Shown here: one piece after another, positions 50,593 to 60,870 of the stretch
How positions within the stretch are numbered: position 1 is the stretch's first letter
Layout of the letters: each line of letters opens with the position of its first letter
NCBI GenBank assembly: GCA_016707705.1
Contig: JADJHD010000026.1
Location: 1 to 61,177 of the forward strand
Reading direction: 5' to 3'
Origin: Bacteroidales bacterium
GTDB taxonomy: Bacteria > Bacteroidota > Bacteroidia > Bacteroidales > UBA4417
Length of the DNA: 61,177 nt
Notes under the pieces: model-generated
Seen by the model: only the letters and a program-made list of their open reading frames with translations
What the model was told of the DNA's origin: nothing
Database searches by the model: none
Position numbers and translations under genes: made by a program

Positions 50593-52575
50593 TTAGATAT
50601 CGATGTTGGCGTATTTGGCGTTTTTCTCAATGAATTCCCTGCGAGGAGGTACTTCATCGCCCATCAGCATGCTGAAGATACGGTCAGCTTCGGAGCCATT
50701 ATCAATGGTAACTTGTCTGAGTGTCCTGAATTCAGGATTCATGGTAGTTGACCAGAGCTGTTCAGCGTTCATTTCACCAAGACCTTTGTAGCGCTGTGTC
50801 CTGATCCCCTTATCGGAGCCGTCTTTAGAGATTTCAGCGATTATTGCGAGACGTTGTTCTTCTGTCCAGCAATACTGCTCAAAATTCCCTTTCTTAACGA
50901 GGTAAAGGGGAGGAGTGGCGATGTAAACGTGACCATTTTCGATCAGTTCCTTCATGTATCTGAAAAAGAAAGTAAGGATCAGGGTTGCGATGTGGCTTCC
51001 GTCCACGTCAGCATCGGTCATGATGATGATCTTGTGATACCTGAGTTTATCGAGGTTCAGCGCTTTTGAGTCTTCTTCTGTACCGATGGATACTCCGAGG
51101 GCGGTGAAGATGTTCTTGATTTCCTCGCTGTCGAAGATCCTGTGCTGCATAGCTTTCTCAACGTTCAGGATTTTACCCCTGAGTGGGAGGATAGCCTGGA
51201 ATTTTCGATCACGGCCCTGCTTGGCTGTACCACCTGCAGAATCTCCCTCCACAAGGTAAATTTCGCAGAGAGATGGGTCGCTTTCTGAGCAATCGGCCAG
51301 TTTTCCGGGGAGTCCTGAGCCTGACAGTACATTCTTCCTCTGAACGAGTTCGCGGGCTTTACGGGCGGCATGGCGTGCAGTAGCGGCAAGAATAACCTTG
51401 TTCACGATCGTTCTTGCTTCCTTGGGATGTTCTTCAAGGTAGTAGTTGAGCATTTCAGCAACCAGCTGGTCAACAGCACCCATTACTTCGTTGTTTCCGA
51501 GTTTGGTCTTGGTTTGTCCCTCAAACTGAGGCTCCATAACCTTCACGGAAATAATGGCGGTGAGTCCTTCCCTGAAGTCATCACCGGAAATGTCAAACTT
51601 TATTTTATCCAGCATGCCTGATTTTTCGGCATAGGATTTAAGGGTTCTTGTGAGAGCACGGCGGAAACCTGCAAGGTGTGTTCCCCCTTCGTGGGTATTG
51701 ATATTATTAACGTAGGAATGGATGTTTTCAGAGAAGGAGGTATTGTATTGCATGGCAATTTCAACGGGGATATCATTCTTTTCCCCTTCCATGCAGATAG
51801 CATCCGGAATCAGCTTCTCACGGGTTTCATCAAGATAATGGATGAAATCAGTAAGACCGTTATCTGAATAAAAAACTTCACAGATGGAGTTGCCATCATC
51901 ATCCTTTTCACGCTCATCAGTAAGAGTAAGCTTTATCCTTTTATTGAGGAATGCCAGCTCCCTGATCCTGGAAGCGAGAATGCTAAAGTCGTAATCTTCG
52001 GTGATGAAGATAGTATTATCAGGCTTAAAATGAACCCTGGTTCCGGTAAGGGTGGTTTCACCAATGGTTTTTACAGGATAAAGAGGCTTTCCCTTTTCGT
52101 ATTCCTGTTCAAACATTTTTCCATCGCGGAAAACGGTGACCTTGAGTTCTGTTGAAAGGGCGTTCACGCAGGAAACACCAACACCGTGCAGACCTCCGGA
52201 AACCTTATATGATCCTTTATCGAATTTACCACCGGCATGAAGCACAGTCATGACTACTTCAAGGGCGGATTTCTTTTCCTTTTCGTGATAATCGGTTGGG
52301 ATTCCGCGACCATTATCGGTAACGGTGATGGAATTATCTTCATGGATAACGCAGTCAATCTGTGTGCAGTATCCTGCCAAAGCCTCGTCAATAGAGTTGT
52401 CCACAACTTCATAAACAAGGTGATGCAATCCTCTTACACCAACATCTCCAATATACATGGCCGGACGTTTCCGAACGGCTTCCAGACCTTCCAGTACCTG
52501 AATGTTCTCGGCTGTATAATTGCTATTCCCGTTGTTATTGTCGTTCTCAACCGGATCTTTCATCAACTCATTCAT
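50593..52575 (-). CDS. gyrB: DNA gyrase subunit B
   Basis: A 660-residue cytosolic subunit that supplies ATP hydrolysis for negative supercoiling. The GHKL ATPase has EVVDNSIDEALAGYCTQID (catalytic Glu and the Asn of the N-box), TDNGRGIPTDYHEKE and SGGLHGVGVSCVNALS. The TOPRIM part has YLVEGDSAGGTAKQGRDRK and the DADVDGSHI magnesium site. The C-terminal QRYKGLGEMNAEQLWSTTM contacts GyrA. The start reads MNELMKDPVENDN. A TACCTTTG box lies 35 nt upstream. gyrA is not next to it. Confidence 0.96.
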   Translation of the reverse strand: MNELMKDPVENDNNNGNSNYTAENIQVLEGLEAVRKRPAMYIGDVGVRGLHHLVYEVVDNSIDEALAGYCTQIDCVIHEDNSITVTDNGRGIPTDYHEKEKKSALEVVMTVLHAGGKFDKGSYKVSGGLHGVGVSCVNALSTELKVTVFRDGKMFEQEYEKGKPLYPVKTIGETTLTGTRVHFKPDNTIFITEDYDFSILASRIRELAFLNKRIKLTLTDEREKDDDGNSICEVFYSDNGLTDFIHYLDETREKLIPDAICMEGEKNDIPVEIAMQYNTSFSENIHSYVNNINTHEGGTHLAGFRRALTRTLKSYAEKSGMLDKIKFDISGDDFREGLTAIISVKVMEPQFEGQTKTKLGNNEVMGAVDQLVAEMLNYYLEEHPKEARTIVNKVILAATARHAARKARELVQRKNVLSGSGLPGKLADCSESDPSLCEIYLVEGDSAGGTAKQGRDRKFQAILPLRGKILNVEKAMQHRIFDSEEIKNIFTALGVSIGTEEDSKALNLDKLRYHKIIIMTDADVDGSHIATLILTFFFRYMKELIENGHVYIATPPLYLVKKGNFEQYCWTEEQRLAIIAEISKDGSDKGIRTQRYKGLGEMNAEQLWSTTMNPEFRTLRQVTIDNGSEADRIFSMLMGDEVPPRREFIEKNAKYANIDI

Positions 52576-52610
52576 AATCAGTCTTTTAGCTTAAAAGTTT
52601 CAATGCTATG

Positions 52611-52618
52611 CAAAGGTA
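52611..52618 (-). promoter_or_regulatory. promoter -7 box of gyrB (TACCTTTG)
   Basis: TACCTTTG on the minus strand matches TAnnTTTG and ends 35 nt before the gyrB ATG. Confidence 0.55.
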
Positions 52619-52823
52619 GGCATTTAGGTTGAGAAAATGAATTTTTACGAGCCCCGGAACAGTAGTTTTTATTAACAATTCAGAGACTCTTAATATGATG
52701 AAAATATTTGTAAAAGAGGGATTTAGCTCCGTGAAGCCAAGTTATTAACCAATACTCTGGGAATGATGATGAAGACTCTGAAAAGGAGCTCTTTAAAGCT
52801 GCAGTCAATTGTTGGTTTAATCC

Positions 52824-55463
52824 TTAGAAAATGAGGATATACGATAGTTTCAGCAGCAGGACGTTCTGGGGATAAACCTCAAACAGGTTTCTTGTGTAGG
52901 AGGGCAGGTCGAATTCATTATCGGGGCCCAATCCTGTTCGGCCCTGTGCCCAGACAAGATAAAAAGTTGAGCCTGGCTTGTACTCCCACCTTACCACCAG
53001 ATTTGACCTGAATTGCAGGAATTTCAGTCCGGGGTTGTAGAAGCCATAATCATAGCTCTGATTTCTGTCCTCGTCAACCAGGTAGTAATTCCAGCCATCA
53101 GATGCCGCAAAGTAATCAATCTGATCATCGCTGTAACTCAGGAATCGATCTTCGAGTGTACTTGCCCTGGGGTCGGTGATGTATTTATAGTCCTTGTATT
53201 TTCCTGAATAGAGAAACGGTTGTCCATAAAACTGTATACTCAGATCGGAAGTAAGGTTAAGGCTTGCCCTCATCGAGAATTTAAAAATACTCTGGTCGAG
53301 GTGAGCCATGATGTACCTTGCTTCTCCCTCACTGTTGGTCCTGGTTGTGATATATTGAATCAGGTTATGGGTTTGTGTAAAGTCAGGTTCAAAGGAGATT
53401 GAAAAGGAATTTAAAGGCTTGTAGAAGACACCGCCTCCAATAATATTGCTCCAATAGGAATCTGCTGATCCAAAGTATTGAGTATTGCTGATTTTAAAGG
53501 AAAGCTTTTTCCGGTCATCAGTTGCAAGTACTCCGGAGAATTGTTGTCCGCCAGGCACAAGCAGCGAAGGTCCTCCCCTTAATTCAGCCCTTGAAAGGTT
53601 GTTGCCGTCAAGATTATAGCTAAGCTGCAGCGACCAGTAATTACTGAATTTTGTATAGGAGCTCAGGTTTATTCCTTTATAGATTACCTCACCTCCGAAA
53701 TTCCAGGCTACCCACTGATTCAGGTTTGCAGAGATATACCTGAAAATGCTGAAAGGCTTGTAATATCTGTACCCTATCCAGGCAAGCTGCTGTATTTCAT
53801 CTGCCTGCTTCATATAGCCCAAATTATTGAAATCGAGCCCGGGTGATCGCCATGTTAACCAGGTCTTGTACTGCCAGTGCCCACGGCCTGTCTTTCCTGC
53901 TTCTATTGTTCCTCCTTGTCCGGACATGGTTTTCCGGTTAGTTCGAAAATCAACATAATCCACATCCGGCCTCTGGAAGTAATGTGATGCTGATGTTTGC
54001 ATCTGATAAATCGAAAGGGTATCGCCCTTTACAAGACTGAAAACGCTTTTCAATGCCAGGTAATAAGTCTTGTTTTTCCAATAGTGCAGGAAGTCAAAGC
54101 CTCCAGCATAAGCTGATCCTGTCAGGAAATTGAATTTTGCATCCTCGGTAAATCTGTTGGTTGCAGTAAAAATTCCTCCAAACTGTGTGTTTCCTTTTGA
54201 GAAGTCTTTTTGGACCCTGGTCACGAAAAAGGAGGTGAGGGGTTCAACTTTTTCCTTTGTGCGACTGCCGGCAAAATCGATAGTTGCATTTTCATTCGAA
54301 GTCACAGATTCGATTACTCCTATAGATAAGCCATTCCTTGTTTTACCTGAAAATTTAAATGAGCCGAGTATCGATGTTTCTTCAGGTACACTGGCATATT
54401 CTCCTGAATCCAGTACCGGAGTGTAATGTGGTGCTGAGCCTATTCTCCGGCTGTAAAAGATTTGGTTCCTTGTATCATCACTCCCAGTGAGTTTATAATC
54501 GAATATATTCTTCCCTTCAATGAAAAAAGGTCGTTTCTCAGGGAAATAGGTCTCAAAAGCAGTGAGGTTCATCACTGATGGATCAGCTTCTACTTGTCCG
54601 AAGTCCGGATTGATGGTGAAATTCAGTGTAAAGTCATTGGTAATACTGACTTTGCCGTCTACTCCTCCTGTTCCTTTAATGGTTTTGCCTGTTTGGAAAG
54701 GATTTCCTGCTTCCTTTTCATCGAAAACAGCCTTGCCCATGGCAAAAGGTGCAATTTCAATATCCCTGTGGGGAAGAATGCCGGTGATGCCTTTCAATTC
54801 ACCAAACTTGCTCACCCAGCCGGTCGCATCCCTCGAAATAGGCTGCCAGCAGGAATATTCCTGTTTCCTGTAAATGTATCTCAGAACCTGGAGTCCCCAG
54901 TTATGTTCTTCTTTCCTGGCAAATCGTATTTGTGAAAGTGGAATTCTGATTTCTGCATACCAGCCATCAAGGTCGCTGCTGGTCTTTACATACCATATGG
55001 GATCCCAGGAATCATCGCTGCCAACATCATTAATAAGCATCACATCGAACTTAACCCCAGAGGCTGTCACTCCAAAGGCAAAGCCTGTAAGCTTATCTGC
55101 ATAACTATCAAGTTCAATGGCGACCCAGTCACCATCATTCTGGTCGCGGCGTGACAGACGCTTCACAATACCTGAGGGTGTTGAATCATAGGCTTTTATT
55201 CCGATGTACAGGTTGTTGTCGTCGTATAGAATGCTGAAATCTGTAAGCTGCGACGGACTTTTCCCGTCATAGGGATCTCGCTGGATAAATCCTCCAGACC
55301 AGCTGGCGGTTTTCCAGGCTTCTTCATCCAGAATCCCATCAATTTGAGGTGTTGTGGCAGTAAGTCGGGCTGTTTGATAAGCCCTTTGTTGTGAGTGTAG
55401 CAGACTAGTGAGGGATAGAAATAGGAGTAATAATATGAATTTTATAGAATTGGAAAAGGACAT
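52824..55463 (-). CDS. DUF5916 outer-membrane protein with CBM9-like domain
   Basis: An 879-residue protein with a signal peptide (about residues 1-24, ending LLHS-Q). Residues about 30-210 form a carbohydrate-binding family 9-like domain: IDGILDEEAWKTASWSGGFI near the start. The rest is a DUF5916 barrel with the hallmark NFTINPDFGQVEADPSVMNL followed by FETYFPEKRPFFIEGKNIF. The last residues (LLLKLSYILIF) fit the final strand of an outer-membrane barrel. It is surface-exposed or in the outer membrane; its ligand is unknown. No gene in the vicinity suggests a polysaccharide-utilisation locus. Confidence 0.87.
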   Translation of the reverse strand: MSFSNSIKFILLLLFLSLTSLLHSQQRAYQTARLTATTPQIDGILDEEAWKTASWSGGFIQRDPYDGKSPSQLTDFSILYDDNNLYIGIKAYDSTPSGIVKRLSRRDQNDGDWVAIELDSYADKLTGFAFGVTASGVKFDVMLINDVGSDDSWDPIWYVKTSSDLDGWYAEIRIPLSQIRFARKEEHNWGLQVLRYIYRKQEYSCWQPISRDATGWVSKFGELKGITGILPHRDIEIAPFAMGKAVFDEKEAGNPFQTGKTIKGTGGVDGKVSITNDFTLNFTINPDFGQVEADPSVMNLTAFETYFPEKRPFFIEGKNIFDYKLTGSDDTRNQIFYSRRIGSAPHYTPVLDSGEYASVPEETSILGSFKFSGKTRNGLSIGVIESVTSNENATIDFAGSRTKEKVEPLTSFFVTRVQKDFSKGNTQFGGIFTATNRFTEDAKFNFLTGSAYAGGFDFLHYWKNKTYYLALKSVFSLVKGDTLSIYQMQTSASHYFQRPDVDYVDFRTNRKTMSGQGGTIEAGKTGRGHWQYKTWLTWRSPGLDFNNLGYMKQADEIQQLAWIGYRYYKPFSIFRYISANLNQWVAWNFGGEVIYKGINLSSYTKFSNYWSLQLSYNLDGNNLSRAELRGGPSLLVPGGQQFSGVLATDDRKKLSFKISNTQYFGSADSYWSNIIGGGVFYKPLNSFSISFEPDFTQTHNLIQYITTRTNSEGEARYIMAHLDQSIFKFSMRASLNLTSDLSIQFYGQPFLYSGKYKDYKYITDPRASTLEDRFLSYSDDQIDYFAASDGWNYYLVDEDRNQSYDYGFYNPGLKFLQFRSNLVVRWEYKPGSTFYLVWAQGRTGLGPDNEFDLPSYTRNLFEVYPQNVLLLKLSYILIF

Positions 55464-55759
55464 GAGGTAAAACTGACTTTGAAAGTGATCAAACTGACCA
55501 AAAGATGATTTATTCTATTTCCGGCAAGGTGGAACTTTATCCGGAATTATTCAAAAGGTCATACTAAAGTAATGCTTTTTACTTACAAAAAAGTAAGCAT
55601 TTGAGGCAACAGAATAAAAGTCTGAAAAGGCAGATAATAACAAGATTTTCTTGAGAAATTCTAACTCCCTGAATATGAATAGGGGATGATGTTCTCATCC
55701 CCCATTCGTTAGCGAAACTCAAAAACTAAGTCTCAGAAAAAAATTGGTTTAATCCCTGC
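55464..55759. other. intergenic stretch with one hairpin
   Basis: 296 bp between the DUF5916 and TonB-receptor-like genes. It contains a perfect stem GGGGATGA/TCATCCCC (55682-55702). No T-run follows on either strand, so it is not a classical terminator. No open frame or promoter box was found. Confidence 0.5.
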
Positions 55760-57466
55760 CTAGAAGGAATAGCTTAGTCCGGCCAGTGCATTGAAGCGGT
55801 AGGATGGATAATTGTACCAGTACTGATGCTGGGTTCCGGTAAGATTATTCAGGTTAAGCCAAAAGGACAATGCTTTCTTTAGTTTGTATTCTGCACCAAG
55901 ACTTACATCAACCCATCCTTTTATTTTGGAAGCTTCCAGACTTGAACCACTTTCGACTTGTGGATTGTCGCTGCTTGACTGAACAGGTGCCAAAGCCCAA
56001 ACGGGGCCGTTGAAGGTTGTCTGGAGCTTCAGGATGATCTTATCCTGCATGCTGTAGGTAACATTCAGGTTAAGGTCGTAATCGGGCTTGTACCAGGCAT
56101 ATTCCTGATCACTGAGGTTATAGCTGTAATATCCGGCACCAAGTCCTATTCGAAGCTGATCCGCCCGCACAAACTCCAATTCTCCCCTGATCTTAAGCAT
56201 GGTGACATCGTCGTATGCCAGGGTAAAGGAGTTCCGGAGGATGGCATTGGTATCGGTGATGAAGAAAGGATAATTCTCAAAGGTCGTGCTTGAGATGCTT
56301 CCATTGAAATTGAAGGTTCGGCTGATGTTGCTTGTGAATCCTCCATAAGCCCTGAACTTATTGTAGGTGTAATCCAGCGGAATTCCAGAACTGATGTAAG
56401 GGTTGGTCTTAATCAGTTGTGAAACGACGTTGCGCTCCATTCCTCCATCGATTCCTGCATATAGCTGAAGGCTGCCCGGGATAAGATCAATCTTTCCCTC
56501 AAGCATTGGATAAAGATGGGCGTTGGTCACAGTATCCATTCCAACATAGAATCCGAGTCCAACCTTGAAGGAATATTCTTTAAAGCTGGCTGCCAGACTT
56601 GGTGTAATATTAAGTATACTGGCATTGATCTTCTGTATGGAATCCTTCTGATTGTTGATGGTTAAGTTAGTGGTGAGTCCGAGGGTCTGCATGTTTTCCC
56701 ACTTGAACAGGTCAAATTTCTTGGATAAATCAGCTCCGATTCGCACCTGGTTCTCCCTGACTTCGAATTTGTCGGCGAGATAATCATATCCAAGCCTGAA
56801 ACTATGGTTGAGCTTATTATCCGTCTTGTACCTTGAATCAAAACTGACATCAGCGCCAGCCGACATATATCGTTGCTTCAGATTGTCCTTGTCAACGAGG
56901 GCAGGATTGACATCATCCGGTTTGAAGCCATACAAATGCAAGCCTTCACGATTGAAATGAAGGTTTCCGGAAAGGGTGTGATTCTCAAAATACTTTTGTC
57001 CATAAAGTTCTGCAAGCTGGCTTGAACTTCCGGCAGGACTGTAGTTCTTGATATTCCCATCTGCTGAATAGTGCTTGAAATGCAATCCCAATAGATGAGT
57101 TTTTGAGCGCAGGGAGCTTGCAAATAATTCACCGTAAATGGTTGAATAGTTTCCAGCTCCAACCTTAAGATAGTTCCTGTATAATTTGGAAAGTGGCTCA
57201 GCTACCAGTTTCACTGAAGGGAGCTGCTCAATTTCAAGCTGAACATGAGCATCCTTGGGCAAAATCGAATAATTGACCACAGGTGTCATGGTAGTGGTAT
57301 CATTTACCACCGGGTTTACATTGATCTTGAATGCATCCGGAATAATAGGGTCAAAGGCTGCAATTACCGTAATTTCCTCATTGTAGGGCTTGTTCTGGGC
57401 ATAGAGTTTATTTATGCTCATTGTCAGCAAAAGGAGGAAGCTTATAAAAAGGGTTGTTTTCTTCAT
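55760..57466 (-). CDS. TonB-receptor-like outer-membrane barrel protein
   Basis: A 568-residue protein with a signal peptide (MKKTTLFISFLLLLTMSINK, cut near YAQ). After about 70 residues of plug-like region with EITVIAAFDPIIPDAF, which is short and has no complete plug domain, the protein is made of amphipathic strands ending in YSF, as for an outer-membrane barrel. It is too short for a full TonB receptor. It stands 39 bp downstream of the 1010-residue TPR gene on the same strand, and the pair is likely cotranscribed. Its substrate is unknown. Confidence 0.75.
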   Translation of the reverse strand: MKKTTLFISFLLLLTMSINKLYAQNKPYNEEITVIAAFDPIIPDAFKINVNPVVNDTTTMTPVVNYSILPKDAHVQLEIEQLPSVKLVAEPLSKLYRNYLKVGAGNYSTIYGELFASSLRSKTHLLGLHFKHYSADGNIKNYSPAGSSSQLAELYGQKYFENHTLSGNLHFNREGLHLYGFKPDDVNPALVDKDNLKQRYMSAGADVSFDSRYKTDNKLNHSFRLGYDYLADKFEVRENQVRIGADLSKKFDLFKWENMQTLGLTTNLTINNQKDSIQKINASILNITPSLAASFKEYSFKVGLGFYVGMDTVTNAHLYPMLEGKIDLIPGSLQLYAGIDGGMERNVVSQLIKTNPYISSGIPLDYTYNKFRAYGGFTSNISRTFNFNGSISSTTFENYPFFITDTNAILRNSFTLAYDDVTMLKIRGELEFVRADQLRIGLGAGYYSYNLSDQEYAWYKPDYDLNLNVTYSMQDKIILKLQTTFNGPVWALAPVQSSSDNPQVESGSSLEASKIKGWVDVSLGAEYKLKKALSFWLNLNNLTGTQHQYWYNYPSYRFNALAGLSYSF

Positions 57467-57505
57467 AATCGGATGAAAAATGATTGGGAATCAGGTATCA
57501 GTTTC

Positions 57506-60500
57506 TTATTGATTTGGATCTGCCGGAGCTGTCTTTTCAGTCTCCAGAATAGCATTCAATTTCTCCCTTGCAATCAGCACCAGGTCTTGTCCCTCGTAAT
57601 TGTCGATGATGCTTTGAAGGGTTTGTTTAGCCTGGAATGGATTATTCTTTAGCACGTAGATATCGGCAAGCAGAATAAATCCCTTTGCAACCCAGTAATC
57701 ATAGGATGCATAAGTATCTGAAAGAGAGAAGATAGTCTTCTCGGAATCATCAAGCTTGTTATTGTCGAACTGGATTTGAGCCGTCATGAACTTGGCTTCG
57801 GCACCCATTTCATTTTTCGACAGCTTCATGGTTTCCTCATATTCCTTAAAAGCAAGTTCATTATTCTTAAGTGCATATGATGATCTTGCTATGGTAAGGT
57901 GTGCCTCTGTTGCCAGATTTTCCGATACTTTCGGAAGAGTGAGAAGTTTCTGGGCAGCCTGAATGGCAAGTCCGAAATTATTCAGGAAATAGTTGCACTG
58001 CATCTGTCCGGCAATCGCATCCGTAACCTGGCTTGATTGTTCAGCAGTTTCTTCCAATCGAATGTAAGCATCCAAAGCAGCCTGATAGTTCTTGTTAAAG
58101 TAATTGATGCGGGCTGCCTTGAGAGCTGCATTATTAGTGAACCTTGACCTCGACTGTTTCAGGATGTAGTCATATCCCTTGAGCGCCTGTTCATATTTTT
58201 CACTTCTATACTCACATTCGGCTTTGTAGAAATTTGCCTCAATGAGGTATGCACCTTCAATGAATTTGGAGATATACTTGCCAAAAGCAACGCTTGCTTT
58301 TTCGCAGTCTCCGTTCAGGTAAAGATTTTCGGCAGCAGTGTAGGTAAGTGAGTCTTGCTCTGAGCGTGAAACATTGGCCATTGGAACCTTCTTGGAGAAT
58401 TCCACATATTCATCCACCTCATTCATTTCTACGTAGATGCTCTTGATACTTGCCAGAGCTTCCTTTGCTTCAGGAGTTCCCGGGTAATCGGTCACAACCT
58501 GCTGAAGTGTTGCCAGAGCTTCCTTGTTCTTGTTCTGATTGAAATAGATAAGTCCGGTTTTGAGAAGTGATTTCTTGACATAGGCACTCTTCGGATTTTC
58601 CTTCACAACCCTCTGGAAGTAGGCAATTGCTTCTGATTCGCGGTTCAGAAGCGACAGACTGGTTCCGAGTTCATACATTGCTTCATCGGTATAGGCTGAT
58701 TTCTTGAATGTATTCAGCAGTCTTTGGAGCTGTGCAATCTTCTGCTGGAAGTCGCCCTGAACTCCATATGCAATACCACTTTGGTAAATGGCGTAATCGG
58801 CATCAGGAATTCCCACTGCTGCGGCTTTTTGGTAGAAGTCGATAGCCTGATTGTACTCTTTTATCATAAAGTAACAATCCCCAAGCCTCAGATTTGCATC
58901 GCCTGCCAGTTTGCTATCAAGGGATTTACCTCCAAGATATTTACGGAAACTCAGGGCTGCCTTGCCATAGTCCTTGGTCTTGAAGTAGCAGTACCCGATG
59001 TTGTAATTGGCATTGTTGAAGAAGGGCTGACTAATTGCACCCGGAGAAACCAGGAACTTATTGTAGGATGCCATTGCCGAATTCCATTGTGCTGACCGGT
59101 AATATGATTCAGCGGTCCAATATATAGCTGCCGCCTTAAACTGATTGTCAGCACCACTTTGCAGAACTTCTGAGAAGAGACGGATGCTCTCCTCGTATTT
59201 TCCCTCATTGAACACCTCAATGGCGCGGTAATAGGAGATCTTCTGGTAAGCGGCATCCAGCCTGGCATTTCTCTTTTTAATTTTTTGAATGGAAGCCTGG
59301 GCATCCTTGTAATTTCGGGTAAGCATGTATAAATCAGCGAGGTATCCATATGCTTCATCTCTTCTGGCGGAATTAGGATAGGCGCTGATATACTGCTGGA
59401 GAGCGTTTACTGCCTCGTTGTAAGGATTATAGGTGAGTTCAATGGCCAGTTTGGCATAATTGAACAATGCATCCTCGGCAATTACAGGGTCAAGCTTAAT
59501 CTTGGCTGCTGAACTAAAGGCGTTGAATGCGTAGCGTTTCTGATTGGTTTTCAGGTAGCAGTCGCCAAGGTGATAATATGCATTCTGTGATAGTGAATCC
59601 TGATTGGTTGCTACAAGCTGGAAATGCTTGATTGCCTGATTGTAATCACCAAGCAGATAGTAGGAGAAAGCTATCTCATAGGAATCGTTTCTGCTCACTG
59701 ATTTGGGTCCTGAAGCCAGGTATTTCTTGAAATAAACCAATGCCTCCTTTTGTTGTCCCTTGTGATAGTAGGCATCTGCAGTAAGTCTGGCTATTTCGGC
59801 TGTTTTTTTATCGACATCTCCCTGCAAAAGTGGAAGTGACTTTGCCAGCAATTCATCGTACTTGCCCTGCATGGAGTAAATCTGGACGATGTAATAATTT
59901 ACCACATCCCTGAATGTTTCATCACCGGCTACCTTTTCGAAATGCTGCAATGCAGTTTCATAGTTCTTTTCCTGGTAGGCAATGTGGGCATAGTAGTAAT
60001 TGGCCGGACTATAATACTTCCCGGGTTTTTCCTTGATAACTGCGAATGCTTCCCTGGCTTTTGCCAGATTATCGAGTTTCATGTATGAGTATCCCGATTT
60101 AAAGAAATATTCTGTCAGCTGATCGTTGCTCAAATCATAGATATCCAGCTCGATAAATGCATCCAGGGTGTTTCTGTAGTCCTTATTCTGAAAGTATTGT
60201 TTCCCAAGTTCAAACCAGGCATTGTTTACCTGAGCATTCTGGGGATAATCGTGGATGAATTTCTCCAGGCGCTGTGTAGCATCGGGATGAAAGAGTTGAG
60301 CTGCACAAAGGGCTGCATAATAGCTGGCTCCTGCCTTAAGGTTTGATATCTCGCCGCTTGCAAGCTGATCAAACACAGGCAGGGCTGCCCCATATTTTCC
60401 CTTGTTATAAAGGTCGAGCGCATTTTCGTAATCGGAAGAAGGTCCCAGATAAGTTGAGGTCTTCTGGGAAAAAGTTAAAACCGACAGTAAAACCATCGAT

Positions 60501-60538
60501 GTCAAAAGTATAGTTCTGGATATGCTACGTATGTTCAT
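57506..60538 (-). CDS. large secreted tetratricopeptide-repeat protein
   Basis: A 1010-residue protein with a signal peptide (MNIRSISRTILLTSMVLLSV, cut near FSQ). It consists almost only of TPR units, about 20 or more, such as ALDLYNKGKYGAALPVFDQL, AIKHFQLVATNQDSLSQNAY and AIDFYQKAAAVGIPDADYAI. It probably lies in the periplasm and scaffolds envelope proteins. The frame is open 17 codons upstream, but the signal peptide starts at the ATG at 60538. Co-occurrence with a TonB-like barrel suggests a joint role. Confidence 0.85.
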   Translation of the reverse strand: MNIRSISRTILLTSMVLLSVLTFSQKTSTYLGPSSDYENALDLYNKGKYGAALPVFDQLASGEISNLKAGASYYAALCAAQLFHPDATQRLEKFIHDYPQNAQVNNAWFELGKQYFQNKDYRNTLDAFIELDIYDLSNDQLTEYFFKSGYSYMKLDNLAKAREAFAVIKEKPGKYYSPANYYYAHIAYQEKNYETALQHFEKVAGDETFRDVVNYYIVQIYSMQGKYDELLAKSLPLLQGDVDKKTAEIARLTADAYYHKGQQKEALVYFKKYLASGPKSVSRNDSYEIAFSYYLLGDYNQAIKHFQLVATNQDSLSQNAYYHLGDCYLKTNQKRYAFNAFSSAAKIKLDPVIAEDALFNYAKLAIELTYNPYNEAVNALQQYISAYPNSARRDEAYGYLADLYMLTRNYKDAQASIQKIKKRNARLDAAYQKISYYRAIEVFNEGKYEESIRLFSEVLQSGADNQFKAAAIYWTAESYYRSAQWNSAMASYNKFLVSPGAISQPFFNNANYNIGYCYFKTKDYGKAALSFRKYLGGKSLDSKLAGDANLRLGDCYFMIKEYNQAIDFYQKAAAVGIPDADYAIYQSGIAYGVQGDFQQKIAQLQRLLNTFKKSAYTDEAMYELGTSLSLLNRESEAIAYFQRVVKENPKSAYVKKSLLKTGLIYFNQNKNKEALATLQQVVTDYPGTPEAKEALASIKSIYVEMNEVDEYVEFSKKVPMANVSRSEQDSLTYTAAENLYLNGDCEKASVAFGKYISKFIEGAYLIEANFYKAECEYRSEKYEQALKGYDYILKQSRSRFTNNAALKAARINYFNKNYQAALDAYIRLEETAEQSSQVTDAIAGQMQCNYFLNNFGLAIQAAQKLLTLPKVSENLATEAHLTIARSSYALKNNELAFKEYEETMKLSKNEMGAEAKFMTAQIQFDNNKLDDSEKTIFSLSDTYASYDYWVAKGFILLADIYVLKNNPFQAKQTLQSIIDNYEGQDLVLIAREKLNAILETEKTAPADPNQ

Positions 60539-60589
60539 AGGCTTGATATAATACTCTTCGGTAATGCCAAACAATAAATTGTAATTCAT

Positions 60590-60870
60590 TCTTACACAAG
60601 TAAATGTGTGAAGGAATGTTCACTGTTGCCAGGAATTTGACCTGAAAACGGCAAGGAATAAAGGTACAGTAATAGGTGTCCGCTGAAATTGCGTGCTTTG
60701 CCCTTTTATCAACAGTGGGTATTTAACAACTATAGGCAAGGGGTTTGATTCAAAAAGAATCAGTAATTCTGATTGTAAGAGTAACGATGTCTAATCGTTC
60801 TTAGTATTGTCCGGGATAAAACTTTAGGGGAATTTTGAATAGAAGTGTCTCCTTCAGTTTCGCTAAATGT
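60590..60870. other. intergenic stretch, no feature recognised
   Basis: About 280 bp between the TPR gene start and the end of the T9SS gene. I found no clear promoter box, no open frame with a motif and no terminator hairpin with a T-run. Confidence 0.4.

Noticed and set aside
55682..55702. Terminator after the TonB-like barrel gene
   Set aside because: The stem is perfect but no T-run follows on either strand, so it is noted only as a hairpin.
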